Of a DNA stretch of 64,000 nucleotides, positions 51,661 to 62,509 are shown piece by piece. Made by a program: the position numbers and the translations under genes. Source of the stretch: Ptiloglossa arizonensis. Its lineage: Eukaryota > Arthropoda > Insecta > Hymenoptera > Colletidae. Every line of letters starts with the position of its first letter. Positions within the stretch are counted from its first letter, which is position 1. A model generated the notes under the pieces. That model did no database searches. It worked only from the letters and a program-made list of their open reading frames with translations, and was not told where the DNA came from. The stretch spans positions 1,116,001-1,180,000 of the forward strand of contig NW_027478399.1 in NCBI RefSeq assembly GCF_051014685.1, read 5' to 3'.

Positions 51661-52060
51661 AGAAATTCCTATTGCATCTGAAAGTAGAAACTCGCCCGAT
51701 TACGATGGTGTGTGTACTTTTCCCCTAACTCATAGTAGTTATGGGTTTCGAGTATCAGACTTGCGAAAATTTTGATGGTTTCTCAACCATTCCTTAACTT
51801 CAAACTCCCATATCTCGCGAACGGATTGAGGAACTCGAGAAATTCCTCTTGCATCTGAAAGTAGAAACTCGCCCGATTATGATGGTGTGTGTACTTTTCC
51901 CCTAACTCATAGTAGGTATGGGTTTCGAGTATCAGACTTGCGAAAATTTTGATGGTTTCTCAACCATTCCTTAACCTCAAACTCCCATATCTCGCGAACG
52001 GATTGACGAACTCGAGAAATTCCTCTTGCATCTGAAAGTAGAAACTCGCCCGATTACAAC
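51661..52060. repeat. Adjacent near-identical monomers (CCCCTAACTCATAG type)
   Basis: Two neighbouring monomers share the rare CCCCTAACTCATAG and GATGGTGTGTGTAC variants at about 51703 and 51880, one period apart. They differ by a few substitutions, such as GTAGTTATGGG against GTAGGTATGGG. This is a recent single-monomer duplication. Confidence 0.6.
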
Positions 52061-52279
52061 GTTATGTGTATTTTTGCCCTAGGCCTCAGTAGTTATTGGT
52101 TTCGAGTATCAGACATGCGAAAATTTTGATGGTTTCTCAACCGTTCCTTAAATTCAAACTCCCATATCTCGCGAACGGATTGACGAACTCGAGAAATTCC
52201 TGTTGCATCTGAAAGCAGAAACTCGCGCGATTACAACGGTATGTATATTTTTCCCCTAGGCCTTTGTAGTTATTGGTTT

Positions 52280-53283
52280 CGAGTATCAGACATGCGAATA
52301 TTTTGATGGTTTCTCAACCGTTCCTTAAATTCAAACTCCCATATCTCGCGAACGGATTGACGATCTCGAGAAATTCCTGTTGCATCTGAAAATAGAAAAT
52401 CGCCCGATTACAAGGGTATGTGTATTTTTGCCCTAGGACTTTGTAGTTATAGGTTTCGGGAATCAGACTTGCGAAAATTTTGATGGTTGCACAACCATTC
52501 CTTAACTTCAAACTCCCATATCTCGCGAACGAATTGACGAACTCGAGAAATTCCTGTTGCATCTGAAAGCAGAAAGTCGCCCGATTACAATGGTGTGTGT
52601 ACTTTTCTCCTAGGCCATTCCAGTTATTGGTTTCGAGTATCAGACCAGCGAAAATTTTTATGGTTTCTCATCCATTCCTGAACGTCAAACTCCCATATCT
52701 CGCGAACGGATTGACGAACTCGAGAAACTCCTATTTCATCTGAAAGTAGAAACTCGCCCGATTACAACGGTATGTGCATGTTTCCCCTAGGCCTTTGTAG
52801 TTATTGGTTTCGGGAATCAGACTTGCGAAAATTTTGATGGTTGCTCAACCATTTCTTAACTTCAAACTCCCATATCTCGCGAACGAATTGACGAACTCGA
52901 GAAATTCCTGTTGCATCTGAAAGCAGAAAGTCGCCCGATTACAACGGTATGTGTATTTTTGCCCTAGGCCATAGTAGTTATTGGTTTCGAGTATCAGACA
53001 TGCGAATATTTTGATGGTTTCTCAACCGTTCCTTAAATTCAAACTCCCATATCTCGCGAACGGATTGACGATCTCGAGAAATTCCTGTTGCATCTGAAAA
53101 TAGAAAATCGCCCGATTACAAGGGTATGTGTATTTTTGCCCTAGGACTTTGTAGTTATAGGTTTCGGGAATCAGACTTGCGAAAATTTTGATGGTTGCAC
53201 AACCATTCCTTAACTTCAAACTCCCATATCTCGCGAACGAATTGACGAACTCGAGAAATTCCTATTGCATCTGAAAGCAGAAA
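52280..53283. repeat. Paired 1.7-monomer blocks 708 bp apart
   Basis: The block 52280-52575 recurs at 52988-53283, exactly four monomers later. Both have CATGCGAATATTTTG, CTGAAAATAGAAAATCGCCC, ACAAGGGTATG, CCTAGGACTTTG, GTTATAGGTTTCGGG and GGTTGCACAACC. The combination is rare elsewhere; a related copy without the AAAATAGAAAAT change is near 48130-48260 and another near 57000-57100. Confidence 0.75.
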
Positions 53284-53284
53284 C

Positions 53285-56200
53285 TTGCCCGATTACGGCG
53301 GTGTGTGTATTTTTGCTCTAGGCCATAGTACTTATTGGTTTCGAGTATCAGACTTGCGAAAATTTTGATGGTTTCTCAACCATTCCTTAATTTCAAACTC
53401 CCATATCTCGCGAACCGATTGACGAACTCGAGAAATTCCTGTTGCATCTGAAAGTAGAAACTCGCCCCATTACAATGGAGTGTGTACTTTCCCCCTAGGC
53501 CATTCCAGTTATTGGTTTCGAGTATCAGACCAGCGAAATTTTTAATGGTTACTCAACCATTCCTTAACTTCAAACTCCCATATCTCGCGAACGGATTGAC
53601 GAACACGAGAAATTCCTATTGCATCTGACAGCAGAAACTCGCCCGATTTCAACGGTATGTGTACTTTTCCCCTAGGCCATTCCATTTATTGGTTTCGAGT
53701 GTCAGACTAGCGAAAATTTTGATGGTTTCTCACCCATTCCCTAACTTCAAACACCCATATCTCGCGAACGGATAGACGAACTCGAGAAATTCCTGTTGCA
53801 TCTGAAAGTAGAATCTCGCCCGATTACAACGGTATGTGTATTTTTCCCCTAGGCCTTTGTAGTTATTGGTTTCGGGAATCAGACTTGCGAAAATTTTGAT
53901 GGTTGCTCAACCATTCCTTAACTTCAAACTCCCATATCTCGCGAAGGAATTGACGAACTCGAGAAATTCTTATTGCATCTGACAGCAGAAGCTCGCCCGA
54001 TTTCAACGGTATGTGTACTTTTCCCCTAGGCCATTCCAGTTATTGGTTTCGAGTATCAGACCAGCGAAAATTTTGATGGTTTCTCACCCATTCCCTAACT
54101 TCAAACTCCCATATCTCGCGAACGGATTGACGAACTCCAGAAATTCCTGTTGCATCTGAAAGTAGAATCTCGCCCGATTACAACGGTATGCGTATTTTTC
54201 CCCTAGGCCTTTGTAGTTATTGGTTTCGGGAATCAGACTTGCGAAAATTTTGATGGTTGCTCAACCATTCCTTAACTTCAAACTCCCATATCTCGCGAAC
54301 GAATTGACGAACTCGGCAAATTCTTCTTGCATCTGAAAGCAGAAACTCGCCCGACTACAGCGGTGTGTGTATTTTTGCTCTAGGCCATAGTACTTATTGG
54401 TTTCGAGTATCAGACTTGCGAAAATTTTGATGGTTTCTCAACCATTCCTTAATTTCAAACTCCCATATCTCGCGAACCGATTGACGAACTCGAGAAATTC
54501 CTGTTGCATCTGAAAGTAGAAACTCGCCCCATTACAATGGTGTGTGTACTTTCCCCCTAGGCCATTCCAGTTATTGGTTTCGAGTATCAGACCAGCGAAA
54601 TTTTTGATGGTTACTCAACCATTCCTTAACTTCAAACTCCCATATCTCGCGAACGGATTGACGAACACGAGAAATTCCTATTGCATCTGACAGCAGAAAC
54701 TCGCCCGATTTCAACGGTATGTGTACTTTTCCCCTACGCCATTCCATTTATTGGTTTCGAGTGTCAGACCAGCGAAAATTTTGATGGTTTCTCACCCATT
54801 CCCTAACTTCAAACACCCATATCTCGCGAACGGATAGACGAACTCGAGAAATTCCTGTTGCATCTGAAAGTAGAATCTCGCCCGATTACAACGGTATGTG
54901 TATTTTTCCCCTAGGCCTTTGTAGTTATTGGTTTCGGGAATCAGACTTGCGAAAATTTTGATGGTTGCTCAACCATTCCTTAACTTCAAACTCCCATATC
55001 TCGCGATGGAATTGACGAACTCGAGAAATTCTTATTGCATCTGAAAGCAGAAACTCGCCCGATTTCAATGGTATGTGTATTTTTGCCCTAGGCCATATTA
55101 GTTATTGGTTTCGAGTATCAGACGTGCGAAAATTTTGATGGTTTCTCAACCATTCCTTAACTTCATACTCCCATACCTCGCGAACGGATTAACGAACTCG
55201 AGAAATTCCTATTGCATCTGAAAGCAGAAACTCGCCCCATTACAATGGTGTGTGTACTTTTCTCCTAGGCCATTCCAGTTATTGGTTTCGAGTATCAGAC
55301 CAGCGAAAATTTTTATGGTTTCTCATCCATTCCTGAACGTCAAACTCCCATATCTCGCGAACGGATTGACGAACTCGAGAAACTCCTATTGCATCTGAAA
55401 GTAGAAACTCGCCCGATTACAACGGTATGTGCATGTTTCCCCTAGGCCTTTGTAGTTATTGGTTTCGGGAATCAGACTTGCGAAAATTTTGATGGTTGCT
55501 CAACCATTTCTTAACTTCAAACTCCCATATCTCGCGAACGAATTGACGAACTCGAGAAATTCCTGTTGCATCTGAAAGCAGAAAGTCGCCCGATTTCAAC
55601 GGTATGTGTACTTTTCCCCTAGGCCATTCCAGTTATTGGTTTCGAGTATCAGACCAGCGAAAATTTTGATGGTTTCTCACCCATTCCCTAACTTCAAACT
55701 CCCATATCTCGCGAACGGATTGACGAACTCCAGAAATTCCTGTTGCATCTGAAAGTAGAATCTCGCCCGATTACAACGGTATGTGTATTTTTCCCCTAGG
55801 CCTTTGTAATTATTGGTTTCGGGAATCAGACTTGCGAAAATTTTGATGGTTGCACAACCATTCCTTAACTTCAAACTCCCATATCTCGCGAACGAATTGA
55901 CGAACTCGGCAAATTCTTCTTGCATCTGAAAGCAGAAACTCGCCCGACTACAGCGGTGTGTGTATTTTTGCTCTAGGCCGTAGTACTTATTGGTTTCGAG
56001 TATCAGACTTGCGAAAATTTTGATGGTTTCTCAACCATTCCTTAATTTCAAACTCCCATATCTCGCGAACCGATTGACGAACTCGAGAAATTCCTGTTGC
56101 ATCTGAAAGTAGAAACTCGCCCCATTACAATGGAGTGTGTACTTTCCCCCTAGGCCATTCCAGTTATTGGTTTCGAGTATCAGACCAGCGAAATTTTTGA

Positions 56201-57540
56201 TGGTTACTCAACCATTCCTTAACTTCAAACTCCCATATCTCGCGAACGGATTGACGAACACGAGAAATTCCTATTGCATCTGACAGCAGAAACTCGCCCG
56301 ATTTCAACGGTATGTGTACTTTTCCCCTACGCCATTCCATTTATTGGTTTCGAGTGTCAGACCAGCGAAAATTTTGATGGTTTCTCACCCATTCCCTAAC
56401 TTCAAACACCCATATCTCGCGAACGGATAGACGAACTCGAGAAATTCCTGTTGCATCTGAATGTAGAATCTCGCCCGATTACAACGGTATGTGTATTTTT
56501 CCCCTAGGCCTTTGTAGTTATTGGTTTCGAGTATCAGACTTGCGAAAATTTTGATGGTTCCTCAAACATTCCTTAATTTCAAACTCCCATATCTCGGGAA
56601 CGGATTGACGAACTCGAGACATTCCTGTTGCATCTGAAAGTAGAATCTCGCCCGATTACAACGGTATGTGTATTTTTCCCCTAGGCCTTTGTAGTTATTG
56701 GTTTCGGGAATCAGACTTGCGAAAATTTTGATGGTTGCTCAACCATTCCTTAACTTCAAACTCCCATATCTCGCGAACGAATTGACGAACTCGAGAAATT
56801 CCTATTGCATCTGAGAGCAGAAACTCGCCCGATTACAACGGTATGTGTATTTTTGCCCTAGGCCTCTATAGTTATTGGTTTCGAGTATCAGACATGCGAA
56901 AATTTTTATGGTTTCTCAACGGTTCCTTAAATTCAAACTCCCATATCTCGCGAACGGATTGACGAACTCGAGAAATTCCTGTTGCATCTGAAAGTAGAAA
57001 CTCGCCCGATTACAAGGGTATTTGTATTTTTCCCCTAGGACTTTGTGGTTATAGGTTTCGGGAATCAGACTTGCGAAAATTTTGATGGTTGCACAACCAT
57101 TCCTTAACTTCAAACTCCCATATCTCGCGAACGAATTGACGAACTCGACAAATTCTTCTTGCATCTGAAAGCAGAAACTCGCCCGACTACAGCGGTGTGT
57201 GTATTTTTGCTCTAGGCCATAGTACTTATTGGTTTCGAGTTTCAGACTTGCGAAAATTTTGATGGTTTCTCAACCATTCCTTAATTTCAAACTCCCATAT
57301 CTCGCGAACCGATTGACGAACTCGCGAAATTCCTGTTGCATCTGAAAGTAGAAACTCGCCCCATTACAATGGAGTGTGTACTTTCCCCCTAGGCCATTCC
57401 AGTTATTGGTTTCGAGTATCAGACCAGCGAAATTTTATATGGTTACTCAACCATTCCTTAACTTCAAACTCCCATATCTCGCGAACGGATTGACGAACAC
57501 GAGAAATTCCTATTGCATCTGACAGCAGAAACTCGCCCGA
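53285..57540. repeat. Staggered HOR of 6, 9 and 7 monomers
   Basis: A run of monomers beginning with CGGTGTGTGTATTTTTGCTC and CATAGTACTTATTGG is followed by a CGCGAACCGATTG monomer, a CTTTCCCCCTAGG monomer, a CTGACAGCAG monomer and an AAACACCCATAT monomer. The start marker lies at 53299, 54361, 55954 and 57193, with gaps of 1062, 1593 and 1239 bp, exactly 6, 9 and 7 monomers. The core of about five monomers is constant and the variable part follows it, so the units differ by insertion of whole monomers. Confidence 0.8.
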
Positions 57541-59144
57541 TTTCAACGGTATGTGTACTTTTCCCCTACGCCATTCCAGTTATTGGTTTCGAGTGTCAGA
57601 CCGGCGAAAATTTTGATGGTTTCTCACCCATTCCCTAACTTCAAACACCCATATCTCGCGAACGGATAGACGAAATCGAGAAATTCCTGTTGCATCTGAA
57701 AGTAGAATCTCGCCCGATTACAAAGGTATGTGTATTTTTCCCCTAGGCCTTTGTAGTTATTGGTTTCGGGAATCAGACTTGCGAAAATTTTGATGGTTGC
57801 TCAACCATTCCTTAACTTCAAACTCCCATATCTCGCGAAGGAATTGACGAACTCGAGAAATTCTTATTGCATCTGACAGCAGAAGCTCGCCCGATTTCAA
57901 CGGTATGTGAACTTTTCCCCTAGGCCATTCCAGTTATTGGTTTCGAGTATCAGACCAGCGAAAATTTTGATGGTTTCTCACCCATTCCCTAACTTCAAAC
58001 TCCCATATCTCGCGAACGGATTGACGAACTCCAGAAATTCCTGTTGCATCTGAAAGCAGAAAGTCGCCCGATTACAACGGTGTGTGTACTTTTCCCCAAG
58101 GCCATAGTAGTTATTGGTTTCGAGTATCAGACTTGCGAAAATTCTGATGATTTCTCAATCATTCCTAACATCAAACTCCCATATCTCGCGAACGGATTGA
58201 AGAACTCGAGAAATGCCTGTTGCATCTGAAAGCAGAAGCACGCCCGATTACAACTGTATGTGTATTTTTGGCTTGGGCCATTGTAGTTATTGGTTTCGAG
58301 TATCAGACTTGCGAAAATTTTGATGGTTTCTCAACCATTCCTTAACTTCAAACTCCCATATCTCGCGAACGGATTGACGAACTCGAGAAATTCCTGTTGC
58401 ATCTGAAAGTAGAATCTCGCCCGATTACAACGGTATGTGTATTTTTCCCCTAGGCCTTTGTAGTATTTGGTTTCGGGAATCAGAATTGCGAAAATTTTGA
58501 TTGTTGCTCAACCATTCCTTAACTTCAAACTCCCATATCTCGCGAAGGAATTGACGAACTCGAGAAATTCTTGTTGCATCTGAAAGCAGAAACTCGCCCG
58601 ATTACAACGGTATCTGTATTTTTGCCCTAGGCCATAGTAGTTATTGGTTTCGAGTATCAGACTTGCGAAAATTTTGATGGTTTCTCAACCATTCCTTAAC
58701 TTCATACTCCCATACCTCGCGAACGGATTGACGAACTCGAGAAATTCCTATTGCATCTGAAAGCAGAAACGCGCCCCATTACAATGGCGTGTGTACTTTT
58801 CTCCTAAGCCATTCCAGTTATGGGTTTCGGGTATCAGACCAGCGAAAATTTTGATGGCTTCTCATCCATTCCTGAACGTCAAACTCCCATATCTCGCGAA
58901 CGGATTGACGAACTCGAGAAACTCCTATTGCATCTGAAAGTAGAAACTCGCCCGATTACAATGGTTTGTGTACTTTTCCCCTAGGCCTCTGTAGTTATTG
59001 GTTTCGGGAATCAGACTTGGGAAAATTTTGATGGTTGCTCAATCATTCCTTAACTTCAAACCCCCATATCTCGCGAATGAATTGACGAACTCGCGAAATT
59101 CTTGTTGCATCTGAAAGCAGAAACTCGCCCGATTACAATGGTAT

Positions 59145-60458
59145 GTGTCTTTTTCCCCTAGGCCATTGTAGTTATTGGTTTCGAGTATCAGACATGCGAA
59201 AATTTTGATGGTTTCTCAACCATTCTTTAAGTTCTAACTCCCATATCTCGCGAACGGATTGACGATCTCGAGAAATTCCTGTTGCATCTGAAAGTAGAAA
59301 CACGCCCGATTGCAGTGGTGTGTGTACTTTTCCCCTAGGCCATTCCAGTTATTGGTTTCGAGTATCAGACCAGCGAAAATTTTGATGGTTTCTCAACCAT
59401 TCCTTAACTTCAAACTCCCATATCTCGCGAACGGTTAGACGAACTCGAGAAATTCCTGTTGCATCTGAAAGTAGAAACTCGCCCGATTACAATGGTGTGT
59501 GTACTTTTCCCCTAGGCCATAGTAGTTATTGGTTTCGAGTATCAGACTTGCGAAAATTTTGATGGTTTCTCAACCGTTCCTTAACTTCAAACTCCCATAT
59601 CTCGCGAACGGATTCACGATCTCGAGAAATTCCTGTTGCATCTGAAAGTAGAAACTCGCACGATTACAACGGCATGTGTATTTTTCCCCTAGGCCATTGT
59701 AGTTATTGGTTTCGGGAATCAGACTTGCGAAAATTTTGATGGTTTCTCAACCATTCTTTAAGTTCTAACTCCCATATCTCGCGAACGGATTGACGATCTC
59801 GAGAAATTCCTGTTGCATCTGAAAGTAGAAACACGCCAGATTGCAGTGGTGTGTGTACTTTTCCCCTAGGCCATTCCAGTTATTGGTTTCGAGTATCAGA
59901 CCAGCGAAATTTTTGATGGTTTCTCAATCATTCCTTAACTTCAAACTCCCATATCTCGCGAACGGATTGACGAACACGAGAAATTCCTGTTTCATCTGAA
60001 AATAGAAACTCGCCCGATTACAACGGTATGTGTATTTTTCCCCTAGGCCATTGTTGTTATTGGTTTCGAGTATCAGATATACGAAAATTTTGATGGTTTC
60101 TCAACCATTCCTTCACTTCAAACTCCCATGTCATGCGAACGGATTGACGAACTCGAGAAATTCCTATTGCATCTGAAAGCAGAAACTCGCCCGATTACAA
60201 CGGTATGTGTTCATTTCCCCTAGGCCATTCCAGTTATTGGTTTCGGGTATCAGACCAGCGAAAATTTTGATGCTTTCTCTACCATTCCTTAACTTCAAAC
60301 TCCCATATCTCGCGAACGGATTCACGATTTCGAGAAATTCCTGTTGCATCTGAAAGTAGAAGCTCGCACGATTACAACGGCATGTGTATTTTTGCCCTAG
60401 GCCAAAGTAGTTATTGGTTTCCAGTATCAGATTTGCGAAAATTTTGATGGTTTCTCAA
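59145..60458. repeat. Left copy of a 3.4-3.5 kb-spaced duplication
   Basis: This stretch recurs at 62510-64000. CATTCTTTAA at 59221 pairs with 62586 and AACTCCCATG at 60121 with 63486, both offset 3365 (19 monomers plus 2 bp). After about 60180 the offset becomes 3542 because the right copy holds one more monomer. Both copies share the rare GCTTTCTCTACC variant, at about 60273 and 63815. Confidence 0.8.
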
Positions 60459-61690
60459 CCGTTCCTTAACTTCAAACTCAACATATCTCGCGAACGGGTT
60501 GACGAACACGAGAAATTCCTATTGCATCTGAAAGCAGAAACTCGCCCGATTACAACGGTATGTGTTCTTTTCCCCTAGGCCATTCCAGTTGTTGGTTTCG
60601 AGTATCAGACCAGCGAAAATTTTGATGCTTTCTCAACCATTCCTTAACTTCAAACTCCCATATCTCGCGAACGGATTCACGATCTCGAGAAATTCCTGTT
60701 GCATCTGAAAGTAGAAACTCGCACGATTACAACGGCATGTGTATTTTTCCCCTAGGCCTTTGTAGTTATTGGTTTCGGGAATCAGACTTGCGAAAATTTT
60801 GATGGTTTCTCAACCATTCCTTCACTTCAAACTCCCATATCATGCGAACGGATTGACGAACTCGAGAAATTCCTATTGCATCTGAAAGCAGAAACTCGCC
60901 CGATTACAACGGTATGTGTATTTTTGCCCTAGGCCAAAGTAGTTATTGGTTTCGAGTATCAGACTTGCGAAAATTTTGATGGTTTCTCAACCGTTTCTTA
61001 ACTTCAAACTCCCATATCTCGCGAACGGATTGACGAACACGAGAAATTCCTATTGCATCTGAAAGCAGAAACTCGCCCGATTACAACGGTATGTGTTCAT
61101 TTCCCCTAGGCCATTCCAGTTATTGGTTTCGGGTATCAGACCAGCGAAAATTTTGATGCTTTCTCAACCATTCCTTAACTTCAAACTCCCATATCTCGCG
61201 AACGGATTCACGATTTCGAGAAATTCCTGTTGCATCTGAAAGTAGAAGCTCGCACGATTACAACGGCATGTGTATTTTTGCCCTAGGCCAAAGTAGTTAT
61301 TGGTTTCCAGTATCAGATTGGCGAAAATTTTGATGGTTTCTCAACCGTTCCTTAACTTCAAACTCAACATATCTCGCGAACGGGTTGACGAACACGAGAA
61401 ATTCCTATTGCATCTGAAAGCAGAAACTCGCCCGATTACAACGGTATGTGTTCTTTTCCCCTAGGCCATTCCAGTTGTTGGTTTCGAGTATCAGACCAGC
61501 GAAAATTTTGATGCTTTCTCAACCATTCCTTAACTTCAAACTCCCATATCTCGCGAACGGATTCACGATCTCGAGAAATTCCTGTTGCATCTGAAAGTAG
61601 AAACTCGCACGATTACAACGGCATGTGTATTTTTCCCCTAGGCCTTTGTAGTTATTGGTTTCGGGAATCAGACTTGCGAAAATTTTGATG
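60155..61690. repeat. 5-monomer higher-order repeat, ~886 bp, about 1.7 units
   Basis: The order GTGTTCATTTCCCC, GGATTCACGATTTCGAG, CCAAAGTAG with TTTCCAGTATC, AACTCAACATATC, then CCAGTTGTTGG repeats with an offset of 886 bp (5 x 177 plus 1). Examples are ATGTGTTCAT at 60205 and 61091, and AGCTCGCACG at 60361 and 61247. The units separate near 60805 and 61690. Confidence 0.8.
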
Positions 61691-62509
61691 GTTTCTCAAC
61701 CATTCTTTAAGTTCTAACTCCCATATCTCGCGAACGGATTGACGATATCGAGAAATTCCTGTTGCATCTGAAAGTAGAAACACGCCCGATTGCAGTGGTG
61801 TGTGTACTTTTCCCCTAGGCCATTCCAGTTATTGGTTTCGAGTATCAGACCAGCGAAAATTTTGATGGTTTCTCAACCGTTCCTTAACTTCAAACTCCCA
61901 TATCTCGCGAACGGATTCACGATGTCGAGAAATTCCTGTTGCATCTGAAAGTAGAAACACGCCCGATTACAGTGGTGTGTGTACTTTTCCCCTAGGCCAT
62001 TCCTGTTATTGGTTTCGAGTATCAAACCCGCGAAATTTTTGATGGTTTCTCAACCATTCCTTAACTTCAAACTCCCATATCTCGCTAACGGATTGACGAA
62101 CACGAGAAATTCCTGTTGCATCTGAAAGTAGAAGCTCGCCCGATTACAACGGTATGTGTATTTTTCCCCTAGGCCATTGTTGTTATTGGTTTCGAGTATC
62201 AGATATGCGAAAATTTTGATGGTTTCTCAACCATTCCTTCACTTCAAACTCCCATATCACGCGAACGGATTGACGAACTCGAGAAATTCCTGTTGCATCT
62301 GAAAGTAGAAACTCGCACGATTACAACGGCATGTGTATTTTTCCCCTAGGCCTTTGTAGTTATTGGTTTCGGGAATCAGACTTGCGAAAATTTTGATGGT
62401 TTCTCAACCATTCCTTAACTTCTAACTCCCATATCTCGCGAACGGATTGACGATCTCGAGAAATTCCTCTTGCATCTGAAAGTAGAAACACGCCCGATTA
62501 CAGTGGTGT

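Larger units (their letters stand above)
48060..58030. repeat. Region F: overlapping HORs of 4 to 15 monomers
   Basis: About 56 monomers with characteristic variants AGAATCTCGCCC, CTGACAGCAGAA, GAATTGACGAACTCGGCAAA and TTTTGCTCTAGG. The marker CTCATCCATTCCTGAACGTC recurs at 50365, 52666, 55321 and (in region G) 58860, giving gaps of 13, 15 and 20 monomers. The TTTTGCTCTAGG monomer recurs at gaps of 6, 9 and 7 monomers. A complete CENP-B box match is at 49151-49167. No unique sequence is present. Confidence 0.7.
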
